A DNA stretch of 64,000 bases. Origin: Cognatundibacterium luofuense. Its GTDB lineage: Bacteria > Pseudomonadota > Gammaproteobacteria > Burkholderiales > Burkholderiaceae_D. Each line of letters begins with the position of its first letter. Within the stretch, counting starts at the first letter, position 1. The position numbers and the translations under genes are program-made. Of this stretch, positions 35,933 through 45,483 are shown piece by piece. A model generated the notes under the pieces. That model did no database searches, was not told the origin of the DNA, and worked only from the letters and a program-made list of their open reading frames with translations. The stretch spans positions 248,001-312,000 of the forward strand of contig NZ_JAGSPN010000003.1 in NCBI RefSeq assembly GCF_018139685.1. Direction: 5' to 3'.

Positions 35933-35969
35933 GATCAGGAGCACCGTGAATATGGTTCGGAGTCAGAAA

Positions 35970-36929
35970 CTATTGCCAGGCCTGCAGCCATTCTTTGTAA
36001 AGTGAACGAGGCCCGGCAGCGCCGCGAACCTGACAGATGGCGCCGGCAAAGTCCTGTGCGCGACGCAGCGTTATCTCTGTTGGCCATTGCTTCAGTAATC
36101 CCAGTAAAAATACCGCAGAAAAAGCATCGCCTGCACCTACTGTGTCAGCGACATCGACTGCTTGTGCCGGCTTGCCGCGTAAGATATTTCCCTGCTGATC
36201 CGCATACGCATAGCCTTCTGCACCGAGAGTCACAATCAGCGCTTTCAGTTCAAGCCGGGACAACATCGCTGTAAGCAGATGATCTGAAGGAGAAGATTCG
36301 CTGTCCTTAGCAGAGTGTATCGTTTCAGAAACAGAATACATGGTCAGCAGAATCTGTAATTCATCCTCATTGATTTTGAGAATATCCGCAGCAGCGATTG
36401 CTTCGCGAATGACTTGCTCACCCACTTCCTGTTGCCGCAGATTCAGGTCCAGATAACGTAATGCCATATTGTCTGTCAGAAGCGACCGCAATGCGCTGCG
36501 GGAAGTCAGCTGGCGCAGGGCAAGGGTGCCGAAATACAAAATCGCTTGCTGACTGCGGCATCCTCGCTGCTCCAAATAAGATTCGAACTGGCGACGTGCC
36601 TCGTCGCCATCAATCTGATCGTAAGCCTGATTGCGTACAATCTTAAAAGTATGCGTCAGCGGGTCATTAGCGTCGAAGTCTACTAGCACGCGCCCGGTTG
36701 GCCATTGTTTATCAGACTGAACACCCTGACAGCGCATATCTGCATCGCGCATATCCTGACGAATCAACGCTGCAAAGTCATCTTGTCCTGTGCGTGTGAT
36801 CATTAACGGGTCTGCACCAAAGCAAGCGAGGGCACGTGCAACGTTGTACGGTGCGCCGCCAATAACTGCACCATCCGGAAATTCGTCAAGCAACACTTCA
36901 CCGAATACTGCGATACAAGCCAGCGTCAT
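35970..36929 (-). CDS. fructokinase (PfkB family)
   Basis: 319 residues. N-terminal AVFGEVLLDEFPDGAVIGGAPYNVARALACFG has the PfkB glycine motif, and DTVGAGDAFSAVFLLGLL holds the catalytic Asp and ATP anion hole. It phosphorylates the fructose released from sucrose. The ATG overlaps the amylosucrase stop as ATGA, giving coupled translation. A loop rich in Ser and acidic residues (SAKDSESSPSD) near residues 210-222 is unusual for the family but lies outside the active site. Confidence 0.9.
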   Translation of the reverse strand: MTLACIAVFGEVLLDEFPDGAVIGGAPYNVARALACFGADPLMITRTGQDDFAALIRQDMRDADMRCQGVQSDKQWPTGRVLVDFDANDPLTHTFKIVRNQAYDQIDGDEARRQFESYLEQRGCRSQQAILYFGTLALRQLTSRSALRSLLTDNMALRYLDLNLRQQEVGEQVIREAIAAADILKINEDELQILLTMYSVSETIHSAKDSESSPSDHLLTAMLSRLELKALIVTLGAEGYAYADQQGNILRGKPAQAVDVADTVGAGDAFSAVFLLGLLKQWPTEITLRRAQDFAGAICQVRGAAGPRSLYKEWLQAWQ

Positions 36930-38908
36930 TTCTGTACTCCCGAAACCGATTCATTATCCTGTGTCAGCCAGATCTGGCCCCAGGGTTCCAGATCCAGTGT
37001 ATCGCCGCAGAGATTTCCATTCACGCTTTTCCATTGCTGATGTTGCTCATCTTCACTTCTGCCAAAAAGTGCATTAGGCGTTGGTAAAACCACTGACTTC
37101 CTTTGATCTGAAAAATTACCGACGAACAGCATGGCATTATCTTTTGCGATGCGGGCCATGATTAACAGTGCAGGGTCATTGCTCTCAATAACTTGTCTGC
37201 GATACGGTGCTGCCAGTTGTGGCAATGACCGTCGCCAGCGCAGCAGGGTTTGCAGGCTGTACCGGAATTGCCCGGATACAGTTTGATCGTCATGGCTGGC
37301 CGATGCGAGTTGCTCACTCCACAAAGGACGATGCAACCAGCGTGCATCCAGACGGTGTGCAGCGCGATCGGTGTAAGTGTCATCATTTCCCTGCGCGAAC
37401 TCATCTCCCATATAGATCAAAGGCATTCCGCCAAAGCAGAGACTGAGTCCGTACAGTAATAACATCCGGTTCAGTGCTGCCTGACGTGCTTCCGGCGAAG
37501 TTGCCTTCTGCAGTCCGCACAATGCAGAAGTCATCCCTACAGTGCCGTGTACCGCTGAAGGATCACTGGCCTGAAAGCTGGCGCCGCTGGCAAAGCTACC
37601 GTCAAGGCCTGCATAGAAACGACTAACTGCGGATAAGCGTTGCTGAACATCGCCGTCCAGATTTGCGGCATCAGGGCGCAGTACATTCCAGCCAATATCA
37701 TCATGGCAGCGTACATAGTTCAGCCAGCTGGTATCCTGTGGCAGTTCCGGCGTGTTTCGGATAACTTCAGACAGCAGGCTGACATTTTGTTCTGCGACTG
37801 CTACCCATGCACCGGCCATCAGGCTACTGTGATATGCCATGTGACATTCTTTTGTTTTGCCATCGAGCGAGCCGAGGTAAGGTGGCAAGTCTCGTGTAGG
37901 AACAATCGCTTCCGCTTTCAGAATGACGCCGGGTACGACGATGGCCGCAATGGCGCGCAGACACTGAAGAATCTGATGAGCTTCCGGTTCATTCATGCAG
38001 CTGGTTCCCGGACGTTTCCACAAAAACGCCGTGGAATCCAGGCGAAAAGCTTCAATTCCCTGATTGGCCAGGTGCAGCATTGCAATGCTCATCTCTGCAA
38101 ATACTGCCGGATTGCTGTAATTTAAATCCCACTGATAAGGATAAAACGTCGTCCACACCCACGATTGCATCTCTTCGATATAGGTGAAGTTACCAGGAGC
38201 CACTTGCGGGAAAATCTGCGGCAGTGTCTTTTCAAACTGATCGGGTATCGTGCGGTCGGGGTAATGATAAAAATAGCTGCGGTGTTCTTCACTACCGTTG
38301 CGGGCGGCAATTGCCCACGGATGATCATCTGCAACATGATTCAGAACCAGATCAGAACACAGGCTGATACCGGCACTGCGTAAAGCAGATGTTAAGTGCT
38401 TCAGATCGGCCATATTGCCAAGCGCAGGTGCAATTTCAGCGAAATCAGAAACAGCGAAACCGCCGTCGTTTTCACCTGCACGTGCTTTTAAGAAAGGCAG
38501 CAAATGCAGATAGGTGACACCCAGATCCTGCAAATGCGGAATGTGTTGTTCCACACCGGAAAGCGTGCCGCCAAAACGATCTGCATAAGCGCAGTATCCC
38601 AGCATATGCTGGCTGGTGAACCAGTCCGGATGCAACTGGCGGTAATGATCCAGCGCCAGTAAATCCTGCGGACGTTCTGCCAGTTGCTTTGCCATTCCTT
38701 CAGTCAACTGCAGGCACCAGTCTGCGAAGTCCTGTCCGGAATGGAATCGGGCTCCGTATAAGCTGTGTAAGGTGCAAAATAACAGAGGTGCGTTTTCCTG
38801 AAAGCGCTGATCGATATCCCGTTGCAAAGCGATATTTGTCTGACTGAGAAAACGTTCGCGACAAGCGCGAACCACCGGTTCGATTTCCATGTTGAGTGCG
38901 GAGTGCAT
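36926..38908 (-). CDS. amylosucrase or sucrose hydrolase (GH13_4)
   Basis: About 660 residues. A helical N-terminal domain precedes a GH13 barrel. The nucleophile Asp is in GIEAFRLDSTAFLWK (near residue 291 from this start), the acid/base Glu in VILKAEAIV (near 333) and the third Asp in RCHDDIGW (near 403). The subfamily marks are DLNYSNPAV, AVHGTVGM, MGDEFAQGNDD and a C-terminal sandwich. GH13_4 enzymes either build alpha-1,4-glucan from sucrose or hydrolyse it; sequence alone does not decide. No ribosome binding site is clear, so ATG 38890 is also possible. No signal peptide: cytoplasmic. Confidence 0.88.
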   Translation of the reverse strand: MHSALNMEIEPVVRACRERFLSQTNIALQRDIDQRFQENAPLLFCTLHSLYGARFHSGQDFADWCLQLTEGMAKQLAERPQDLLALDHYRQLHPDWFTSQHMLGYCAYADRFGGTLSGVEQHIPHLQDLGVTYLHLLPFLKARAGENDGGFAVSDFAEIAPALGNMADLKHLTSALRSAGISLCSDLVLNHVADDHPWAIAARNGSEEHRSYFYHYPDRTIPDQFEKTLPQIFPQVAPGNFTYIEEMQSWVWTTFYPYQWDLNYSNPAVFAEMSIAMLHLANQGIEAFRLDSTAFLWKRPGTSCMNEPEAHQILQCLRAIAAIVVPGVILKAEAIVPTRDLPPYLGSLDGKTKECHMAYHSSLMAGAWVAVAEQNVSLLSEVIRNTPELPQDTSWLNYVRCHDDIGWNVLRPDAANLDGDVQQRLSAVSRFYAGLDGSFASGASFQASDPSAVHGTVGMTSALCGLQKATSPEARQAALNRMLLLYGLSLCFGGMPLIYMGDEFAQGNDDTYTDRAAHRLDARWLHRPLWSEQLASASHDDQTVSGQFRYSLQTLLRWRRSLPQLAAPYRRQVIESNDPALLIMARIAKDNAMLFVGNFSDQRKSVVLPTPNALFGRSEDEQHQQWKSVNGNLCGDTLDLEPWGQIWLTQDNESVSGVQK

Positions 38909-39001
38909 AGGATTAGTGTGAAATGGGTTCCCCCGGTCGTCGAGGGGTGACCAGAGGAACCCAAGTACTGCAAACAAACAGATAGATAACGCTGAAGCAG
39001 A

Positions 39002-41311
39002 TCAGAAGCTGTATTTCAGCGTGGCACGAATGGTCCGGCCATTGATAGAGCGTGCAGCATGTCCGTCGCCTTCCACCTCGGTGTAACCAATCGTGTTCAG
39101 CAGATTATTGATACCAACCGATGCTTGCAAACGATCTGTCAGCTGATAATTCACAAATGCATTCAGTACGTTAAAGCCCGGCAGGGTGATGGTGTTTGCA
39201 TCGTCACCGAACGATTTTGTCGTGCCAATCAGACTGGCGCCGAATACCGCGTCGCCCATCGTGTAAGTCGGCGAAATCTGATAGACGTATTTGGCCTGTC
39301 TGCGTGGTGTTTTGCCGATAATCGAAGCATCTGCAGCATTGGCAATGCTTGCATTGGTATAAGTCAAACCACCAGTCATACGGAACGCACCGATTTTGTA
39401 ACTGGCCTCGATTTCAAGACCTTTCGCATCGTAGGTGTTCGCAGAAAATTTCTGAGTCGTTGCTTCGAAATTGGATTCAGAAGTTTTCGCCTGGAACATT
39501 GTCACAAAACTGCTGAAATCACCTGATTTCCATTTCACGCCGGCTTCGTGCTGTTTAACGATATTGGTACTGATAGGAACGCTGCCGTCCAGCGGATTAC
39601 CGAACATTATCCGGTCTGCATTGAATGCAATACCTTCACTGGTACGGGCGAATAAAGCCAGATCTTTATTCAGGCGATAGTTGACACCGAAAGAATACGA
39701 AGTGTGGTTAACCGTATAATTAATAAACTTTGTATTTGCCTGGCTGTATGCCTGATTAACGGCCTGATTATAAGTGCCGCTGGCAGATTGCTTGTCATTG
39801 CGTGCGCTGCCGTCAACATTCCAGTCACCTTGTTCCCAGCCAAGATTGGCATACAGTGCGTTCGTTTTGTACTGCGCATCGATTGCACGGTTACAGCATC
39901 CGCCCCAGACATTCGTTCCCTGAGCAAGCAGACCCGGGCTGCCACTGACCGTTGCAGCTGAGTTCAGTAATGCCGGTTTATCACCGGTTGCCTGCATCAG
40001 ATACTGATTGAAGTTCCAGGTCAGTGCTACATTCTGAATGGAAGTAAAGTAACCGGCGGTTGCGGACAATTTGCCTTGTCCGAAATCGAAAGCTTTGGAA
40101 ATGCGTGCATCATTGGTTGTACTGCCCAGATCATCCAGTGAAGTATTGAACACTGTCGCAGTAAATGCAGGGCCGGTATAGGCTTTACCGGCATTTGGTC
40201 CGGTGGCATAGGTCATACCCGTGCTGTTATTGGCACTGTCTGCCGGAAACAGAGAAATGAAGCGTCCAGTATTGGTAGATTTGCGGAATTTTTCATCCAG
40301 CGTCCAGCCATCGCCCAGACGGAAAGACGCTTCCGCGCCGAACGCATTACTCTGAACATGCAGGCCATCATTTACATTGGTCGCAATTTTCTGGTTGTTT
40401 TTATCCAGAACAATGTCGCGTGTCCAGTACGGCGAATAAAAGCTGGCTGTACGCGGGTCGATGCCGGGGAGTTCGGAAATCGTACCGTTCACCGTTTTTA
40501 CCGGTACCGGCATGTTCATGGGCGTTTTGTCATCAAGGTGCTTGAAGCTCAGACGAATATAACCATTATCCAGATCATGCGTGATATTGCCACGGATCTG
40601 ACCGCCATCTTCTGCAGTAACTCCCGCAGGGCGAGAGCTGTCACCCTGACGGTAATAGCCGGCAACGAACATCCGGGTTTTCGGTGACAGTGCCGCACCA
40701 TAATCAAAGTCGAAGCGGGTCTGATCAAAATCCAGGCCTTTGGTAATACCGATACTTCCGCCTTTTTCCTTACCATTTTTGGTAATGAAATTGATGATGC
40801 CACCCGGCGCATTGGTTGCCAGCGTGGAAGAACTGCCACCACGCACGACTTCTAAATGACTGAGGCTGCCATCCGCGCGGATATACATGTCCGGCGTAGC
40901 GAACGCGATATCACCGAACAGCAACACTGGTAAGCCATCTTCCTGAAACTGCACATAGCGCGCACCACCTGCGGAAATTGGTACACCGCGTACAGTCAGA
41001 TTGGCATTCCCTTCACCACCTGAAGATTCAGCACGGACACCCGGTACGGCACGCAGAATTTCGGCAGCATTGGTTGGTGAGGACTGTGCAATCTGATCCG
41101 CGTCCAGCGAACTGATCGCGACACTGGCCTTCATTTTTGATGTACCGGTTGGTGTACCGGTTACGATTACCGTATTCAGATTCAGCGAATTTTTCTCTTT
41201 CTCCTGGCTTGCAGCAGTCGGCGCTTCCTGCGCCCAGGCGCCCGCCATGTGCAAAACTGCCAGGGTAACGACGCTGGCCATACGTGTCATACGATGTTGC
41301 TGAGGTGTCAT
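39002..41311 (-). CDS. TonB-dependent receptor for sucrose or a related sugar
   Basis: 769 residues. Signal peptide ends near AGAWAQ. The plug includes TVIVTGTPTGTSKMK, ILRAVPGVRAESSGG, LTVRGVPISAGG and VEVVRGGSSSTLATNAPGGIINFITK. The C-terminus (RATLKYSF) ends in aromatic Phe, as outer-membrane barrels do. Gene order with amylosucrase, fructokinase, MFS and LacI matches the sux locus of Xanthomonas, where SuxA takes up sucrose. The ribosome binding site is GGAGA. Four LacI-type operators lie in its 580-bp upstream region. Confidence 0.88.
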   Translation of the reverse strand: MTPQQHRMTRMASVVTLAVLHMAGAWAQEAPTAASQEKEKNSLNLNTVIVTGTPTGTSKMKASVAISSLDADQIAQSSPTNAAEILRAVPGVRAESSGGEGNANLTVRGVPISAGGARYVQFQEDGLPVLLFGDIAFATPDMYIRADGSLSHLEVVRGGSSSTLATNAPGGIINFITKNGKEKGGSIGITKGLDFDQTRFDFDYGAALSPKTRMFVAGYYRQGDSSRPAGVTAEDGGQIRGNITHDLDNGYIRLSFKHLDDKTPMNMPVPVKTVNGTISELPGIDPRTASFYSPYWTRDIVLDKNNQKIATNVNDGLHVQSNAFGAEASFRLGDGWTLDEKFRKSTNTGRFISLFPADSANNSTGMTYATGPNAGKAYTGPAFTATVFNTSLDDLGSTTNDARISKAFDFGQGKLSATAGYFTSIQNVALTWNFNQYLMQATGDKPALLNSAATVSGSPGLLAQGTNVWGGCCNRAIDAQYKTNALYANLGWEQGDWNVDGSARNDKQSASGTYNQAVNQAYSQANTKFINYTVNHTSYSFGVNYRLNKDLALFARTSEGIAFNADRIMFGNPLDGSVPISTNIVKQHEAGVKWKSGDFSSFVTMFQAKTSESNFEATTQKFSANTYDAKGLEIEASYKIGAFRMTGGLTYTNASIANAADASIIGKTPRRQAKYVYQISPTYTMGDAVFGASLIGTTKSFGDDANTITLPGFNVLNAFVNYQLTDRLQASVGINNLLNTIGYTEVEGDGHAARSINGRTIRATLKYSF

Positions 41312-41890
41312 TATTGTCTCCGTTATCTTTTGCCCACCGGTTGTCCGGCGTCAGGGGGAAGTACCTGTGTCGCCCAAACTGGAAAACGACTGTGATGCAG
41401 CGTTGGTGTTCGGGAGCAAAAGACCTCCAGCAATTCCCGGTGCGATGATGTTGATGCAGGTTGCAGCATGTCCGGCATCACCAGAAATTCCTGAAGATCT
41501 TTTGCACTGTAGGTGAGTGCCATTATTGTGCAAAAAATTTCTGTTTGCAATCGATTGCAAAGATGCGGTGCAGCATGCGCCGATATTGTGCGTTTAAGGT
41601 CCTGATTTCAGCATCAGGCGAGAAATGGAAATGCATTCGCAAACGATTGCAGGCGGAGTTTCGTTGACGAATCGCCATTCGTTGAATGTCCGTAAATGAT
41701 GCGAAATGGCTATTTGCGAGCTGAAAACGTCTGAAATCTGCAACTGCATTCGATTGCATTTCTCATTTTTGCTGCAATGCAAAATGAGAAATCAGCCTTT
41801 GCTTAGCGCTCGAAGGGCCTTTTTGTTTGAATACACAGATTTTTTTGCAATCGTTTGCAATCGGAGGATGGTATTTGCAAACCGGGTGCT
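41312..41890 (-). promoter_or_regulatory. regulatory region of the sucrose operon with four LacI-type operators
   Basis: 579 bp without a gene. Operator-like palindromes: TTGCAATCGATTGCAA at 41545-41560 (perfect), GCAAACGATTGC at 41639-41650, GCATTCGATTGC at 41746-41757 and GCAATCGTTTGC at 41847-41858 (each differing from the perfect core at one position). Their centres are about 92-107 bp apart. A 12-bp stem (ATTTCTCATTTT with its complement) lies at 41758-41792 and could be the end of the LacI transcript or a structured leader. Confidence 0.7.
41545..41560. promoter_or_regulatory. perfect LacI-type operator
   Basis: TTGCAATCGATTGCAA, a 16-bp perfect palindrome (18 bp with flanking T and A), with the central CG step typical of LacI-family sites. 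It is the nearest site to the TonB receptor gene, 234 bp upstream. Confidence 0.8.
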
Positions 41891-42949
41891 TCAGATGCTG
41901 CTCTGTCGCACGATCAGTTCGGTTTCCAGTAAGCGTGGCTGCATGCTCTGGGCATCGATTTGATGCACGACAGCGTCTGCCATCGCAAGCGCAGCCGCTG
42001 GCATGGGCTGGCGGACAGTCGTAAGAGGGGGATGGAAATAACGAGCCAGCTCGATATCGTCATAGCCGACAACCGCAATATCATCCGGTACACGGAACTG
42101 CTTTTCGCGCAGGGAATTAATCGACGTCATTGCCAGCAAATCGCTGGTGGCGAATAAGCCATCAAACCGGACTTGTCTTCGGCAAAGTTCATCTACAGCC
42201 TGACGGCCACCATCTTCTGAGAACGATGCCGGAATGATCAGTGATTCCTGCAGGGGAATGCCGGCATCCTGCAGTGCTTCGCAGTATCCCTGAAAACGCA
42301 ACGAGACTTCCGGCAACCTTGTATCACCAAAAAAAGCGATCGATGTTTTACCCCGGCTGATCAGATGACTGGTTGCGAGACGTCCGCCGGTAATATTGTC
42401 GCTACCCACTGTAACGTAAAGTTGTTGCGGTAATTGTGCGCCCCAGACAACCAGCGGAACTTTGCGTAATGCCAGTTCATTCAGCTGATCATGATGCCGC
42501 CACTGTCCGATCAGAATAATTCCCGAGGCGCGGCCTGTATCGTAAATTTGTGACACGCTGTCCAGCTGCTCCGCATCAACACGCGATACCAGCATATCAA
42601 AGCCACGTTCAGTCAGCGCATCGGCAAGGCTACCCAGCATGCCAAGAAAGAATGGATCTGTTAAGTGCTGGCGGGTTTGTGTGTCATAAGGAATGACCAC
42701 TGCGATCGTGCGGCTTTGCTTTAGTCGCAGATTCTGCGCTCCTATATTAATTGAGTAATTAAGAGATTTCGCAAGAGCGGCAATCCGCTCTTTGGTTTCA
42801 TCGTTGACCAGTTTGCTGCCACTGAGTGCGCGCGAGACAGTTGAGGTGGAAACGCCGGCAAGTCGTGCAATGTCTGCCATTTGTAAGCGACGCTGCTCTT
42901 TTTTAGCAGCAGAAGTCTGATTCTGTTGTTCTGTCTTGCTGTGTTTCAT
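41891..42949 (-). CDS. LacI-family regulator of sucrose genes
   Basis: 352 residues. The N-terminal helix-turn-helix (MADIARLAGVSTSTVSRALSGSKLVNDETKERI) and hinge (NLRLKQSRTIAV) are canonical. The rest is a periplasmic-binding-protein fold with FDGLFATSDLLAM and VGYDDIELARYFHPPLTTVRQP. It should repress the receptor-amylosucrase-fructokinase-MFS operon and be released by sucrose or a product. The first ~23 residues before the helix-turn-helix are polar and longer than usual. It stands upstream of the operon on the same strand, as SuxR does in Xanthomonas. Confidence 0.9.
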   Translation of the reverse strand: MKHSKTEQQNQTSAAKKEQRRLQMADIARLAGVSTSTVSRALSGSKLVNDETKERIAALAKSLNYSINIGAQNLRLKQSRTIAVVIPYDTQTRQHLTDPFFLGMLGSLADALTERGFDMLVSRVDAEQLDSVSQIYDTGRASGIILIGQWRHHDQLNELALRKVPLVVWGAQLPQQLYVTVGSDNITGGRLATSHLISRGKTSIAFFGDTRLPEVSLRFQGYCEALQDAGIPLQESLIIPASFSEDGGRQAVDELCRRQVRFDGLFATSDLLAMTSINSLREKQFRVPDDIAVVGYDDIELARYFHPPLTTVRQPMPAAALAMADAVVHQIDAQSMQPRLLETELIVRQSSI

Positions 42950-43125
42950 ATCAACGGTCCGGCCTCTGGGTTACATACGCAGGTGCAAGGATAGCAAATT
43001 CAGTGCCGGGATTGGCGAACTTCTCGCTGGCTTCGCAATAGCCAGTTGTCGACATCGTTGTAAAAAGAGTGTCGTTTTTTTAATCCCAGAGAATTAATTA
43101 AAGTATTTGCAAATCATTGTTCTGG

Positions 43126-43143
43126 TGTTATAGTTAACTAACA
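43126..43143. promoter_or_regulatory. candidate operator of the YtrA-type regulator
   Basis: TGTTATAGTTAACTAACA, an inverted repeat centred on GTTAAC with outer arms TGTTA and TAACA. It lies 53 bp before the regulator gene. GntR/YtrA proteins often bind such a site in their own promoter. Confidence 0.5.
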
Positions 43144-43195
43144 CACCAACACATTGAGAGGGAGCGATGGCTGTGTATAAGAGAAAAGGATCGCA

Positions 43196-43561
43196 ATGGC
43201 GCATAACTGGCACGACAACGCACCGATTTACCGGCAGTTAAAGGAAAAAGTGGTGCAAATGATTCTGCAAGCGCAACTGGCACCGGGTGATGCATTGCCT
43301 TCTGTCAGGCAAATTGCTGCAGATTTTGAACTGAATCCGCTGACAGTGTCGCGGGCATATCAGGAATTGGTGGATGAGGGGATCATAGAGATGAAGAGGG
43401 GGCTTGGCATGTTTGTTTTAGATGGCGCAAAAGACCGCTTACTGCAAAGCGAGCGCGAGCGCTTCCTGCAGGAGGAGTGGCCTGCCGTACTGAAAAAAAT
43501 GCAGAGTCTGGGTATCAGAATTGATGATCTGATTGCACGCAAAGACAAAGGAGGCATCTGA
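43196..43561 (+). CDS. GntR-family (YtrA subfamily) transcriptional regulator
   Basis: 121 residues: a winged helix (PIYRQLKEKVVQMILQAQLAPGDALPSVRQIAADFELNPLTVSRAYQELVDEGIIEMKRGLGMFV) plus a short dimerisation helix, as in YtrA-type repressors. It shares one base with the ATPase gene start, so the three genes form an operon that it probably represses itself. AAAAGGA is the ribosome binding site. A 24-codon frame starting at 43167 overlaps its beginning and also has a good ribosome binding site. Confidence 0.9.
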   Translation: MAHNWHDNAPIYRQLKEKVVQMILQAQLAPGDALPSVRQIAADFELNPLTVSRAYQELVDEGIIEMKRGLGMFVLDGAKDRLLQSERERFLQEEWPAVLKKMQSLGIRIDDLIARKDKGGI

Positions 43562-44418
43562 TGGATGTGATGATTTCCGCCAGTGGCCTGGGCAAGTCGT
43601 ATGGCAAGACCGAGGTCCTGAAGCAATTGAATTTCAGCATTGAACGCGGACGCATTCTGGGCATCATTGGCCCGAACGGCTCCGGCAAAACCACCCTGCT
43701 GAAAGCCATTCTGGGCATGACACCGTTTAAAGGTGAGTTATCGGTACTGGGCCTGAATCCGGAAACCGAGCGCGATGCCCTGATGAATGACGTGTGTTTT
43801 GTCGCCGATGTTGCCGTCCTGCCGCGCTGGATCAAGGTCAGTCAGGCACTGGATTTTGTGGAAGGTGTGCATCCGCGCTTTAACCGCGCCAAAGCCGAGC
43901 GTTATATCGCCGCGACCAAGTTAATACCGTCGATGAAAGTCAAAGAAATGTCGAAAGGCATGCTGGCGCAATTTCATCTGGCGCTGGTCATGGCAATTGA
44001 TGCGCAATTGCTGGTGCTGGATGAGCCAACACTGGGGCTGGATATCATGTACCGAAAAATGTTTTACCGGCATCTGATTGAAGATTACTACGATGCACAA
44101 CGCACCATCATCATCACTACGCATCAGGTCGAAGAAATTGAAAACATCTTATCGGATGTGATGTTTATACAAAACGGCGAAATCGTTTTGCACGAAACGA
44201 TGGAAAAACTGCAGCAGCGCTTTATTACCATCGCCGTCAAACCAGAAAATCTGGAACAGGCGCTGGCTTTAAAACCGATTGATCAGCGAAAAACACTGGG
44301 TAGCCAGATCATGTTATTTGATGGTGTTGATGCGGAAACGCTGATGGCTCTGGGTGAGTTGCAGGCATGCAGTGTGACAGACGTATTTATTCAGGCTATG
44401 AAGGGAAATTATCAATGA
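43561..44418 (+). CDS. ABC transporter ATP-binding protein
   Basis: 285 residues. Walker A GPNGSGKTT, Walker B LLVLDEPTLGLD and the switch His in TTHQVEEIE are clear. The signature region reads MSKGMLAQFHLAL, with MSKG in place of LSGG, a known variant among YtrB/CcmA-like ATPases. The subfamily accompanies YtrA regulators and polytopic permeases, often for antimicrobial export or cell-envelope stress; the substrate here is unknown. It is translationally linked to genes on both sides. Confidence 0.9.
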   Translation: MDVMISASGLGKSYGKTEVLKQLNFSIERGRILGIIGPNGSGKTTLLKAILGMTPFKGELSVLGLNPETERDALMNDVCFVADVAVLPRWIKVSQALDFVEGVHPRFNRAKAERYIAATKLIPSMKVKEMSKGMLAQFHLALVMAIDAQLLVLDEPTLGLDIMYRKMFYRHLIEDYYDAQRTIIITTHQVEEIENILSDVMFIQNGEIVLHETMEKLQQRFITIAVKPENLEQALALKPIDQRKTLGSQIMLFDGVDAETLMALGELQACSVTDVFIQAMKGNYQ

Positions 44419-45398
44419 AGACTTCATCAGATTTTGGATTGTTAAACCAGATGTCGATTCCAGAAAATAAAATGAATAATCGCGATTTCAGTCAGATACA
44501 TGTTTTTAAGCAATTGCTGAAAAAAGAATTTTGGGAGCACAAGCAGCTGTTCTGGTTACCAGTAATTTTTTTTGCAGTTTTTTTGGCATTGTTTGTATTT
44601 CAGTATACATATCTCGCGCCAATAAATTTTTTTGGAACTTCGATAATTGTATTCAACGCAGGTTTGGTAAATGACTTGCCTCTTGAACTAATGATTACAG
44701 GTTCTTTCAGTGCGATGCTTTCGTTAATGTACGTGATGGGGGGCTTACACACGGATCGCCTTGATCGCAGTATCCTGTTTTGGAAGTCGCTGCCTGTGCC
44801 GGACTGGCTTACTGTACTGTCAAAGCTTGTTTATCCGCTACTCTACGGACCTGTAACCGTCATTCTGGTTTGCTTGCTGTTATTTGTTGTTAAAGGCATG
44901 GTATTTCTTATCCTGACTCAGCAGTTAAGTCTGGCACAGATTGCCAGCGTGTTATTCAATCCAAAGATATGGCAGGATTTCACTCGAATTTTTGTGATGC
45001 TGCCTTTGTATAGCCTTTTCGCACTTCCGTCAGTTTCGTGGATGCTGATGATGTCTGCGGTATGTAAATCACGTGTATTTCCCTGGGCGATCGGAGTGCC
45101 GTTTCTGATTGAATTTGTGGTGCTTATTTCAAAAGTAATGGATAAGCTTGGATGGAGTACTTTTGAGTTTTCATACCAGATATTTGTACGCGGTATCTGC
45201 AGTTTAATTCCTGGCATTTGGTATTTTGCTGCAGATGTTACTCAAAATAAAATACCTACACCTGAATTCACTCTGGAAAACACTTATCAGCAAGCGTTGA
45301 TCGAATATGTAAGCCCAGGTTTGTGGATCGGTGTCTTGTGTTCTTTCGTCATGATTGCAATTGCCATCCGCCAACGCCGCTACGCCGACGTCATCTGA
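44415..45398 (+). CDS. ABC transporter permease subunit
   Basis: 327 residues from MKTSSDFGLLNQ, the start fixed by the ATGA overlap with the ATPase gene. About six membrane helices: LFWLPVIFFAVFLALFVF, the region around ELMITGSFSAMLSLMYVMGG, LLYGPVTVILVCLLLFVV and others to the C-terminal LWIGVLCSFVMIAIAI. It is of the ABC-2 type found next to YtrA/YtrB. The gene is richer in A+T than its neighbours, which may mean transfer. A terminator follows. Confidence 0.85.
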   Translation: MKTSSDFGLLNQMSIPENKMNNRDFSQIHVFKQLLKKEFWEHKQLFWLPVIFFAVFLALFVFQYTYLAPINFFGTSIIVFNAGLVNDLPLELMITGSFSAMLSLMYVMGGLHTDRLDRSILFWKSLPVPDWLTVLSKLVYPLLYGPVTVILVCLLLFVVKGMVFLILTQQLSLAQIASVLFNPKIWQDFTRIFVMLPLYSLFALPSVSWMLMMSAVCKSRVFPWAIGVPFLIEFVVLISKVMDKLGWSTFEFSYQIFVRGICSLIPGIWYFAADVTQNKIPTPEFTLENTYQQALIEYVSPGLWIGVLCSFVMIAIAIRQRRYADVI

Positions 45399-45439
45399 TT
45401 TGCAAGAAGTTAGCATTTCCTGTTTTTACCGTGGTTTTT

Positions 45440-45474
45440 CCCGTTCAGTTCTCAAAAACTGAGCGGGTTTTTTT
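45440..45474 (+). terminator. terminator of the YtrA-type ABC operon
   Basis: CCCGTTCAGTT / AACTGAGCGGG stem with one G-U pair, followed by seven T residues. Confidence 0.9.
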
Positions 45475-45483
45475 ATTGCGAAA

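Noticed and set aside
41323-41782. Several short minus-strand frames upstream of the sucrose receptor
   Set aside because: They overlap the LacI operator cluster, lack ribosome binding sites and show no domain.
43167-43241. Resemblance of MAVYKRKGSQWRI to the N-terminus of phage integrases
   Set aside because: Only about ten residues are alike, the frame stops after 24 codons and no integrase or attachment site is nearby.
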